From positions 10,230,001 to 10,294,000 of the forward strand of contig OX442322.1 in NCBI GenBank assembly GCA_949358305.1: a stretch of 64,000 nucleotides of DNA, in the 5' to 3' direction. A program made the translations under genes and the position numbers. The notes beneath the pieces were generated by a model, which was given only the letters and a program-made list of their open reading frames with translations, was not told the origin of the DNA and did no database searches. Positions 13,452 to 23,700 of this stretch are shown one piece after another. This DNA comes from Strigamia acuminata (taxonomy: Eukaryota > Arthropoda > Chilopoda > Geophilomorpha > Linotaeniidae). Each line of letters opens with the position of its first letter. The stretch's first letter is position 1.

Positions 13452-14224
13452 TGTTGCGAGCACGCGCAACATGGATTTTTGCTATCGCAATAGCGGATTT
13501 GCTTTGATTAATCATTAATTTAAGTTTGTGTTTAGTTAATAGTGCAGCTTAAGTTTTGGCTAAAGGTTAAATGAATTTCGTGTAGTTTGTGACGTGTGAG
13601 TGGTGAATTACCTGATTTAAGCTGTCTTTCTTAAGGTAATCTTGCATCTTTTCTTTGATTCTTTGGAGTTTTACTGCTTGGATTCGTCCAAAGAGTTGCT
13701 GTTGTTAGTTCCTAAGTTAGTTTATTTATTTGAAACACTTTGTCTTAATTTATTACGGTTTTGTGCCTTTTGTAATGATTTTATACTCGAAACTGTGTAT
13801 TTTCTTGTATACGCTTTATCATTTTGTCACTAGAGGGACAATTCGCCTCTTGCGAGCGATTGTTGCCACTCGTTGCTAAGAGCTGCTGCTCTAATTGTTG
13901 TAGGTTGCGCAGCAACTACTCTGACTTGTTATATGTTTTTTCTAGTCCTAAGTAACGTTGATTTTCTCCTCTCTTATGTGTAATGTTTTGATAGATTTTA
14001 ACTTTACAATAAATTCGTTTTTGTGTGCTAACTTGAGCACAATAGTATTGAATTGTCCCAACATGTTCACAGCTCACTTTACAGGTTTCACATCAAGGTT
14101 TTTTCCTGTAATGGACTTTCTTCTTTGGGATTCTTCACAAGTTCTGGTAAATAGGGTTATTTATTTTAACCATTTTCAAATGTCTTCTAGAGTGCAACAC
14201 GGTCTTCAAGCACTGCTAGAAACA
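13452..14224 (+). repeat. A 5' LTR
   Basis: TGTTGCGAGCACGCGCAACA head, CTAGAAACA tail. AATAAA at 14008-14013 followed by hairpin GTGCTAACTTGAGCAC at 14025-14040. It matches 18794-19566 over its full length. Confidence 0.95.
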
Positions 14225-14228
14225 AAGT

Positions 14229-14247
14229 TGGTGCCGTTGACCACGAT
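14229..14247 (+). other. A primer binding site, tRNA-His-like
   Basis: TGGTGCCGTTGACCACGAT four bases after the LTR. Reads as the complement of the 3' end and T-arm start of tRNA-His with one inserted T. Confidence 0.75.
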
Positions 14248-14884
14248 GTCGGCCGAATTTCGAGATGAAAAGGCAAGTCCGCCATATTCGAATGCCGCCG
14301 TGCAGATGGTCATCAAGCGAGTTTCGAGTGTGCTCAAACACTCTCAGGCGCATCGTGTGCGAGTACGTCAGGTGCTTAGGCAGCGAGTGGTCGTCAAATG
14401 CAACGGAGACAAGCGATTTGCGCCACAGCATGAGGTGGTGACCGCCTCGTTGCGAGAGGCCAGCGCTGCGTGTATTGCTGACAAGCGGGACGAGAATCGC
14501 CGCACAGGATGGCGAAATTTGTCTCGGGAGCTTCCAGTGGGTCGTGTGCGAGTCTGTGGGTCGCCGTCGCCGTCCATGCAGTTCGTACCTGAGCGCCGTC
14601 AGTCAAGTTGGCGATCATCGAGTCTGCCGTTTCCAGTGGCCACTCCGGGATCAATTGACGATCTTTCACCGAGCAGAAAGAAGCAGCGCCACTTGTGCAA
14701 CATGATAGGACTGCCCAATGCGCTCATCGGTCGAACAGTTTTGCCGCCGAGTCAAGATTGGTCTCGTCTTGTCGTCAGTCAGGTGTTGGCGTGCCACGTG
14801 TCCAGACGGATCCGCCAAGCTGCAACGCAACTTGCGAGCTTCGGATGTTCAAGCGACAGTTACGCCGCCTGTAGTCCAGTTAAA

Positions 14885-14899
14885 CACAACGCAATGTAC
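14885..14899 (+). promoter_or_regulatory. A leader motif resembling the complement of the tRNA-His anticodon arm
   Basis: CACAACGCAATGTAC, 661 bp after the 5' LTR; mirror of 2965-2979 in F. Confidence 0.6.
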
Positions 14900-16427
14900 A
14901 AGAGTCGGCAATGAAGATTTCGTTTTTTGTCGATCATTTTCGTTTTTATCGAATATTTTCTCGCTTTTATTGTTAATTTTAAGGTTTTTGGGGGAAATTG
15001 TGGTCGTTTTGGGGTTTTAAGGGGCGTTAGGTTTTTACAGTGGATAAGGGTCGTTTTTAGCTCATTTTCTCTAGTTTTCCTCGCATGTTCGCGCCTTGTG
15101 GCGATAGTCTATTATGTAGAGCTGTCGGCAAAGTCCCTTTAGATTCCCTGTAACAGTTGTTGTCCTTTTTCTTACGATTTACTGTGATCTTGTTTCACGT
15201 TTCCCTTTTGAGATAAAATAAGGTGGCTGGTATAATTTTGCTGGCGTTTTCTATTTGGGTCTAGTTAGAGTTTGCATCTTTGATAGTTTATACTTAACCC
15301 GTGTATATTTATTAGCTTTACTCGATTTGCTCACGTTTGGTGAGATTTTCAGTCCGATTCATGCTTAATATAGTTAGTTCTCTTCAAGTTTTGATTGTCA
15401 GGTCCCTTGTAGACGAGTTCGCCAGTATGTTCTGCCGCTAGCCTTATATTCGTTTGGCTTTTTCGTTTAGTTCGTTTAGCAGTTGTTAATCGAATTTCTC
15501 CTTTACCGTTAAAAAGGGGATTTCGTGTTGAGATGGGAAATCTGTCCCATGGCTCTTGTGGCCGGAGTAGCGATGCACGAGTCATACCTCGTGATCTGCT
15601 CTCTCCTTTTTTTCATGATGTTGCGTCTTATTGCAGAGTCCCGCCTTCTATAAGGGGCTCTATCTGTTTTTGCCTTTGTCTGTTTCAAGAAGGTCCGGGT
15701 TCACAGCTCGGGGTCCTTTCAGTTGGGGGTTTCCGCTAGTCATTGGTGATCGGACGCTGGTGTTATGAGGCCAGTCCGGGACCAGCGAGGCGGTTGAAGC
15801 CCGCCGTTCTCGGTTTTAGTTTTGTGTGCCGCTCGAGTTTCCTCGTGAGCTCTGGTGTCGGTCATCTCTCCGCTCCGGGAGAGGGCACACCCGTTTGTAT
15901 TCGTGTGTTTGTAGAACGTTTCTTGTTTTTAGAACGAGATTCGTTCTCTTGCTGCTCGTGTTTTGCAGGGAAAGCACTGGCCCGCGAGGTCAGTCGGTTC
16001 TTACCTGTCCGTCAATCTCTGTTAGTTTAGGTTGTTACACAACTTGTTTGCAAGTGGGTTTGGATTTAGAAAGGCGTGTGACTTCTGTCGGTGCTGGAAG
16101 TTTAGAGCAGCCGATCCGCACCGCCCACTGGACAAGTCCAGTTTTTGTTGCTGACCGCTGCACCCAGTGTCTACCGCTGGTGATGTACGTTCTGCATTTT
16201 CACTGTCTCTTCGTGGAAACGTCCGTAGCGTTTCATGAGTCTTCATTAGTGATTAGTCTCGCCTTTTATCGTTTAAAAAAGGGAGTTTAGTTATTCTAGT
16301 TCTTTGGGGCAACCTTAGAATTTGGACATTTTAGCTTATTCGTTTAGGAAATAGCTTGCTTGCTATTTTTGGGTTGTGGCTAGCTAGCGTGGCGTTAGGG
16401 TATAGGTACTTGTTTTGGATGGTCGTT

Positions 16428-16445
16428 CTTGCTGTGCACAGCAAG
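16428..16445. other. 18-base perfect palindrome in the LARD internal region
   Basis: CTTGCTGTGCACAGCAAG. It recurs in the other LARD copies that cover this part (F, L, and reversed in E and M). In P the outermost C is T, which as RNA still pairs with G. A candidate dimerisation or structural element; function not shown. Confidence 0.5.
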
Positions 16446-17861
16446 GACTGCCATTCGATGTGTTTCAGAGGGCAGGTTTGCACTGCCATACTCTGTCAGA
16501 TGTCGTGTCCGAGACATAGTCCCTGCGCCTTTTGGCGGCCCCTATTTCTACGTTTGCTTCCCGCGACTGAGTAGTTGTTGTTAGTCTTTCATTCCTAGCT
16601 CTGCAGTGAGGCAGACATGCACTAGGCAGGGAGCCCACTCTAGGATGGGTCGAAGGACGTGTGTGTGCGGCCTTCTTGGCGCCGGCACTCGGCAACACGT
16701 TTTAGTCATTGGACAACACGTGCTTTCAGTAGAGTGGCGATTTCCGGAAGTCGGCTTGCTGATCGACGATGTGGTCAATGGGTATGTGAGCGAGTCAATT
16801 GTCGACTTGCAGTTGCTTACCGGTTCCAGGAATGCGGTTGGCAACTGGCAAGTCCTTGTGCTCATGTCTATGTGTGACGCCCCTCGTAATCAGGGACGTC
16901 AAGCAACCCTCCCTCTTCTCTCGTTTCTCGGTTCAATCATATTGGTTCCGACTCGGGGTGGGCCAAGCGTTCATACAGTAGCCTCCTTATTGGAGCATGG
17001 GGTTTTAACTAGATCTAGTTTCTATTTCCCTCTCGGTTAAAGAAGTTTCAGTCTTCGTGGTAGTCTGCTCACAACAGGCTACACGGTGGCCCGAGTGCGG
17101 ACGTGCAGTCCATCGGGTACCTCTTTGTTCAAGGCGCATTCGTAAAGCGCAGCTCGGTTGAAAGAAAGCCACCGGTTTTAATTTCTTTTCAACGACGTGA
17201 TTAGTTTTCGTGAAGGAAGTGTAGCTTCGCTTCATTTGGTTGCAGTTGCACTGCTTCCAACGTTTTTCAGTATCATATGACACCTGTTGATCTTCAAAAA
17301 GAAGCAGGTCCCTTTCCTTTCTTTTCTCGTGGGGAGGAAATGGATTGATTATTTGGGTACGGACTTGTTCCCTCTTCGGAAAAAAAAGCAGAAGTTTAGT
17401 GTTTTGGAATTCTTGCTGGTTTTCACAGTTCCGGTTTGCTAGTTTCCTTTGTGAGGCCATACTTGGCCAATAGCTTTAGTGATAATATTGACGTTTTAGC
17501 CGGTATTTATTTGCACGGAACGTGCTCGTTCTGTTTAGATAATTGAACCGTTTTTCTCTTGTTAGTTAGATAAAGTTGTGGTTGATGGGTCAGCGTGCGC
17601 GTGTTTCCTTGTCGCTGTGGACAAGAGGTCGCAGATGGTTTACACAGTCACCTGACTAAGTCTTTCCTTTTTTCTTTATTCTCTGCTCTTAGCGGTTTCG
17701 TGGGTTCATGTCAAGTCAGGGTGCGGTCAACGCCTTTGCGTGGCAGTTGCTGCGAATGGTTCGCATTGCCTGAGCTTCATGCCTTCTCGTTCTCTTTTTC
17801 CTCTTTCTGGCGTGATCATGTTAGCTAGGTGGTCATGGCTTTGGGTAAGTTGTTAGTTGGT

Positions 17862-17880
17862 CACTCTTTGCAAAAGAGTG
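17862..17880. other. LARD stem-loop CACTCTTT/AAAGAGTG
   Basis: CACTCTTTGCAAAAGAGTG here, with loop GCA. The L copy at 50506-50524 and the E, M and P copies have loop GCG with the same 8-bp stem. Confidence 0.55.
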
Positions 17881-18793
17881 GTGCCTAGGTCTTGACGGCA
17901 TTTTCTAGTTCTTCGTACGAATGCTGGGTGGTTGGTCAGACGATAGGTCTGGGTCAACGCATTCATTCCCTTATTTTAAATTTTTCTTGTTTTCTAGAAA
18001 AGGGTCGTCCTTAATAGTTTAATAAGTTTGAGTTCGCAGCTTGTGTTTGCAGGCGGACGGAGGTTTCCGTGGTACGTTGCCACTTGAGCGCTGGCTCGAG
18101 AACAACGAGGCGGTGAAGCCTGCCGTGTCTCAAGTTTGTTCCTTTTTGCGTTCCAAGTTTCTTCTAGTCTTCATGCATGTCTTGTTCCTTGCGAGACCAT
18201 GCTCGTTCAAGAGCTTTTGTGACAGTTTTCCTTCCTCTTTGACGAGGATTCTCGTTTTCCTGTTTTTAGCTTTCATTAGTTTAAGCGTCTGTCTACGGGT
18301 TGACAGACTGAGCTTTCTGAGAAGCTCCCGCAATGTTCTCACGTTGTTCCGGTTAGAAAACCCGTTCAGTCGGATTTTCTAAAGGTATTTTGTGTGTGTG
18401 CCACGTGTCTATTGGCGACGTTGTAGCCCCTCGGTGTCTGGAGTAGGTCATCGTGGCACGGCCCTTCTCTTTCTTCTCTCGTGTTTTAAGTTTCTTTTAG
18501 TTTTTGTTGGTTGTTGATAGGAAGTGCGCCGCAACGCAACTTCTCTTTTCTTTCGTCTCTCCGGTGTTTTTGGGCCGCGATCCGACTTCGATGCCCTTGA
18601 CCCTGGGACGCTCCTAGAGGTCTCGGATGTTTAGGTTACAGCTTTTTGCCTTCGTGTCTATGGTTTTGCCTTCGCGACTTTTACAAGGTCGAGCTTGGCT
18701 TCGATACTTTTTCTTCCCGTTCTCTTGGTTTTGATGGGGAATTCCTTCAACGGTTTTCTGCCTTGCCTTCCCTTCTTCTTTGGCCGGCAACGC

Positions 18794-19566
18794 TGTTGCG
18801 AGCACGCGCAACATGGATTTTTGCTATCGCAATAGCGGATTTGCTTTGATTAATCATTAATTTAAGTTTGTGTTTAGTTAATAGTGCAGCTTAAGTTTTG
18901 GCTAAAGGTTAAATGAATTTCGTGTAGTTTGTGACGTGTGAGTGGTGAATTACCTGATTTAAGCTGTCTTTCTTAAGGTAATCTTGCATCTTTTCTTTGA
19001 TTCTTTGGAGTTTTACTGCTTGGATTCGTCCAAAGAGTTGCTGTTGTTAGTTCCTAAGTTAGTTTATTTATTTGAAACACTTTGTCTTAATTTATTACGG
19101 TTTTGTGCCTTTTGTAATGATTTTATACTCGAAACTGTGTATTTTCTTGTATACGCTTTATCATTTTGTCACTAGAGGGACAATTCGCCTCTTGCGAGCG
19201 ATTGTTGCCACTCGTTGCTAAGAGCTGCTGCTCTAATTGTTGTAGGTTGCGCAGCAACTACTCTGACTTGTTATATGTTTTTTCTAGTCCTAAGTAACGT
19301 TGATTTTCTCCTCTCTTATGTGTAATGTTTTGATAGATTTTAACTTTACAATAAATTCGTTTTTGTGTGCTAACTTGAGCACAATAGTATTGAATTGTCC
19401 CAACATGTTCACAGCTCACTTTACAGGTTTCACATCAAGGTTTTTTCCTGTAATGGACTTTCTTCTTTGGGATTCTTCACAAGTTCTGGTAAATAGGGTT
19501 ATTTATTTTAACCATTTTCAAATGTCTTCTAGAGTGCAACACGGTCTTCAAGCACTGCTAGAAACA
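18794..19566 (+). repeat. A 3' LTR
   Basis: Same length and sequence as 13452-14224 as far as compared. Followed by CCAA and the resumption of B's LTR at 19571. Confidence 0.95.
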
Positions 19567-19570
19567 CCAA

Positions 19571-19811
19571 TGTGTCCTGAGTAGAGAACCATTTTTCCCA
19601 GACTGGCCAATGGATCAGCAAGCACTTGGATACCATGCAAAAGTGTTTCCAACAGTTAAACCTTCATGTAACAGGAGATTTTGAGGCGAATCAAGTGCAT
19701 TTCCACACGGTACACGTACGAATTTCACTATACGATCGTTTGAGTTTGTTGGCGGGAGTTTCGAATCGCCACATCTCAGTTCTTCTCTGTTCCTGTTGAC
19801 TGACCGCAACA
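19571..19811 (+). repeat. B 5' LTR, second part
   Basis: Matches 27262-27502 of the 3' LTR and ends GACTGACCGCAACA. With 12223-13451 it gives 1470 bp, the length of the 3' LTR. Confidence 0.95.
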
Positions 19812-19826
19812 TCGAATAAGAATTTT

Positions 19827-19850
19827 TGGTGCACGTGACCATGGATTTCG
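19827..19850 (+). other. B primer binding site, tRNA-His-like
   Basis: Starts TGGTGCACGTGACCATGG, then ATTTCG. It fits the tRNA-His 3' complement with single-base interruptions. Located 15 bp after the LTR. Confidence 0.6.
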
Positions 19851-20057
19851 TCTGCTTCTTGTGGGTTTTTTCCGGTTCATCATTTGATACGTTCAACCGT
19901 GCGTCTGGTGCGATTGACGGAAATTACGTCCGTGAGTCGTCGTCTGCTAGAATGGTCGTCGTTCAACGTGGCAACAGCCACAACGGGGATTTATTTGGCG
20001 TCGATCACGAACATTTCTGTGCAAGCAACGAGATTCTTCGGTCGACATCTTGGATTA

Positions 20058-20065
20058 CACAACGC
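20058..20065 (+). promoter_or_regulatory. B leader CACAACGC motif
   Basis: TTACACAACGCGCTGTG context, 247 bp after the LTR, sense orientation. This is the shortest form of the motif seen in all the leaders. Confidence 0.45.
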
Positions 20066-20721
20066 GCTGTGCTGGAAAGCCGATTTGCCCCTGAAATAAT
20101 TGCTTATTCTTGTGTTTTGCATTCAGTGCTTGTATTTCTAAGATTTTGGTTGCATGAGGGTATTGTATTGGGTATTTCAAAGCTGTTTTTGCTTTTTCCT
20201 AAGCTAGTTTTGAGGGAAAATTCACTGAAAGTGTATTTTATTGTGAATTTTTCAAGTGCTTTCTTGATTTTTGTGCATGCATCTCCATATAACTGGCTTA
20301 ACCAGGGGAGATTTAGATTTTTTGGAGTTAGAAACTGTTCAGTCTCTCATTGCAAGAGCTGTCAGTTATTCTCGTGAATCTGATAGTGATTTTCTGGCTA
20401 GATTCGTTCCGTACGAACAGCAGAAATAATTCAAACTTGTGTAGGACTTTTTGAGTCACGTTTTTAATACGTGATCAAGGTCGCTCGTTTGTTTTAGCAT
20501 CCTTGATTGCTAAAACACTCGATATTCTTGTGCATTTTCAAGGTTTTTTGTCGTTTGGGCAAGAAAACTTTGAAAAATTCTGTTCTTTTAAAGTAAATGA
20601 TTGTGAATTTTATTCTTTTCAAGTGTAAAGTTTATAATTTATTCCTTTTAAGTTTAAAGCGAAGTGTTTTGTTGTTCAAAATATTATCTTCTGTTTCATA
20701 ATTTACAGCCGTGAATTTGAG

Positions 20722-23700
20722 ATGGAGAGAGATAGAGATACAGAAACTTCCGAACGCGATTTACTCACTGTGGAGCAAATTGAAATACTAGAGACCAGGT
20801 GGGAAGCACAACTTTCATCTCTCAACGACTTGCTGTCTTTGTCGGAGAAGACGAGCGATCCAGGAGAGTTAGAAGCGCTTCTGCTTACTGCAAATCTGAA
20901 AGAGACACGCGTTGTAAATGGCCTGAACGAGCTTCAAGTCTACTGTGAGCACGCGTTTTACCTTGAGAGTGTCGAGAAACTGGAATCATCACAAACGAGA
21001 GTGGAACTTCTCCGAAGAAGGTGGGAGGTTTCAAAGCGGTCTCTTCCAACCCTTGGAGGAAGACTCAACATGTCTACAGTTTCCGGTGCAAATACATCCC
21101 TGAATACTTCGACTTCTTTCCGCAAGAATTCCAAGTTGCCCAAACTTGAATCTGTAAAGTTTGACGGGGAGATAATCAAATACAAGACGTTTAAGAGCAA
21201 CTTTGAAACTTCTGTTCATAATGACCCAGATCTGAGCAGTGTTGAAAAGTTGCAATACCTTCAAACTATGTGTACAGGTGAGGCTGCGGCTTTGATTTCC
21301 ACCTTTCCTTTGATCGAGGAATCCTATGACTTGGCACGGGAAGAACTTGATCGTAACTATGGCGATGAGGATGCGCAACAGACGGCTCTCATCCAATCCA
21401 TTCGAGACTTGAAGACTGTTTCAAGCATATACCCGACAAAGGTGTTGAAAGCAAATTTGACGAAAATTTCTTCAACAATACGACTTCTAGAGCAACTGAA
21501 GATTCCTGTACGGACATCTGGTGCATTTCTGATGCCGGACATTCTTAGCAAGTTTCCTGCTCCAATGACTTTGCGTTTTTACCAAGTCCATGGACTGTCT
21601 TGCAAGAACATTTTGACTTTGCTTGACTTTTTTCAAAAGGAAGTAGCTATGGCAGAACGCACTGAAGCTGTTTCTCCATCTGAAAAAGCAAAGAAGGAAA
21701 AGTCTGAAGTTGAAAAGGCTAAAGTTAAAGGATCCATGACGACTTGCACCGCGACGCAAGACTCAAAATCGTCTTCAAGCTCCAAAGTGAAGACAGAGTC
21801 GAGACAAGAGAACAAGTCTGCGAATTCCAAGGCACTCAAGTGCATTTTTTGTCAAGAAGACCATTTGAGCGGTTCTTGCAAAAAGGAGTTCGAAATCAAT
21901 GCAAAGATTGAATTGATAAAGAAAAACAGACTTTGCTTTAATTGTTTTCGAACAGGTCATCGCGTTGGTGACTGCAAAGTGAAGTTTTCCTGCAAGCATT
22001 GTGGCGGAAGACACCATTCAACCATTTGTAAGAAGTCTGAGGTGAACAATTCTCCAAGTCCGACAGAGAAACCCAAGGAGTCGCAAGTGACCACACACGT
22101 CTCGTGCGCGATATCCACTTCTCTTCAACTTATGATTTTTGTTGCTGACCTCAAAACCAAATCTGGAGGTTCACACCACATCAGAGGCATGATTGACCCG
22201 GGTAGCCATCGGTCATTCATTACAACTGAACTGGTGAACCGACTAAAACTGAAGAAGTGCGGCAGTATTTCTGCGACCACACAACGGTTCAACGATTCTA
22301 TGCCTGCTGCCACTGATTACGACGTATACAACGTTACTCTTCAAAGCAAGAATGACGCACAAAACTTCAAATTATCAATGCTTTCAGTGGAAAATTTGCC
22401 GAAAGTGCAGGGCATTTTGAATGCATCGGTAATAGAAAAGGTGAAGAAGCTTAATCTTGAACTTGCCGAAGATCTGCCAGCCAAGACATCTCAAATAGAC
22501 ATTCTTTTGGGAGTTGATGCTTGGTGGAAAGTCATTAAAGATGGCAAAAAGAAAATCAACGACGATCTTGGACTCATAAATACGTTATTTGGATGGGTGC
22601 TTATCGGAGCAGCCGGAAATACGGATTTATTCGAAGATGAAGCTGATTTGACTTCATGTTGTAATACTTGCAACATTGAAATCCATGAACAATTAGACAA
22701 ACTTTGGAACTTAGAGGCAATTGGGATTAATGCTGGTGAAAAAGAATCCGATTTCACAAGAGATCGATTTGAAGCCACGACAAAACGTCTCGATGACGGA
22801 AGATACGAGGTGATGCTGCCTTTTAATGGACAAGAAACTGACTTGGACTCAAACTGGGAGCTCGCACTTAACCAATTAGCCAACACATTGAAGAGAATCG
22901 ACTCAAATGACGATTATAAGAAGCGATATGACGACTCAATGTGGCAGTACATTGAAGAAAACCACGCTGAGGAAGTTCCAACTGAAGACCGGTTCCTAAA
23001 GAAAGGAATATATAACATTCCACATCATCCAGTGATCAAAGAGGACCGGGAAACAACGAAATTCAGAGTCGTATTCAATGCGTCGTCTGCGAAAAAAGGA
23101 AAACGCTCATTAAATGACTGCCTTTTTCCTGGACCATCTTTGAATCCAGATTTGATATTGGTGATGGTCAGATTCAGATTGTATTGCATTCCAATCATTG
23201 CTGACATTAAACAAGCATTCCTCCAAGTAATGATAAACCCCACACATAGGAACTTTCTGCGTTTTTTGTGGGTCTCGAGGCAATATTTCAAGAACCCCTA
23301 TTCGTGGAGAAATTTGTGGAATAATATTATGATTTTGAGGATGATAGTCGTACCATTTGGAGTTATTTCCTCTCCTTTTCTCCTGTGCGCAACAATTCGG
23401 AAACAAGCTGATCAATACAAGGAGACACATCCGAAAGAAGTTGATGCACTGGACGCCGGGATATACATGGATGATTTAACTTCTGGAGGTGATCACACGA
23501 CAGACACAACAAAGCATTGTGAAGAATTAAAAATGATTTTGGATGACGGGAAACTCCCACTTGTTAAATGGGCGACACCCAATGAAAAGGTTTTCAATGA
23601 CATCAAAGAAAAGGGATTTCACATGAGAAGTGACGAATTCTGTGAACAGGGAGTGATAAAAATGCTTGGAATCTTATGGGACACGCAAGAAGACGTCCTC

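Larger units (their letters stand above)
14225..18793 (+). other. A internal region, non-coding
   Basis: No retroviral domain in any frame. It contains a long open leader frame (14225-14914, continuous with the LTR), the tRNA-His-like motif at 14885, an 18-base palindrome at 16428, a hairpin at 17862 and a second hairpin near 18285-18310 (GTCTGTC/GACAGAC). It ends in a pyrimidine-rich run and GGCCGGCAACGC directly before the 3' LTR. Confidence 0.8.
13452..19566 (+). mobile_element. Element A: complete LARD-like retrotransposon in B's LTR
   Basis: 773 bp LTRs at 13452-14224 and 18794-19566, internal region of 4569 bp, duplication CCAA at 13448-13451 and 19567-19570. The intact site at 27258-27261 in B's 3' LTR has a single CCAA, which proves the boundaries. 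It has no recognisable coding domain. Sequence 13452-17863 is the exact mirror of element F. Confidence 0.95.
19812..20721 (+). other. B leader (untranslated)
   Basis: 910 bp between LTR and Gag start, AT-rich towards the end. It holds the primer site, a short CACAACGC motif, a splice-donor-like CCGTGAGT near 19930 and an acceptor-like TTTCATAATTTACAG ending about 13 bp before the start codon. Splicing is possible but not shown. Confidence 0.6.

Noticed and set aside
13642-13833. 63-codon frame repeated in every LARD LTR (e.g. 13642, 18984, 46405)
   Set aside because: It lies in the LTR, is hydrophobic because of T-rich sequence and recurs only because the LTR does. No start context or homology.
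14885-14899. A tRNA-His gene or tRNA-derived SINE in the leaders
   Set aside because: Only the anticodon-arm segment and, separately, the 3' end resemble tRNA-His, in complement and hundreds of bases apart; there is no cloverleaf.
16645-17040. 131-codon ATG frame in sense orientation, open in A, F, E, L, P and M
   Set aside because: Between F and M I counted about six amino-acid changes for one silent change in the stretch compared, the opposite strand is also open, and no domain is recognisable. Openness reflects high copy similarity.
19826-20377. 183-codon frame in the B leader
   Set aside because: T-rich, no similarity to Gag, lies between primer site and the well-supported Gag start.
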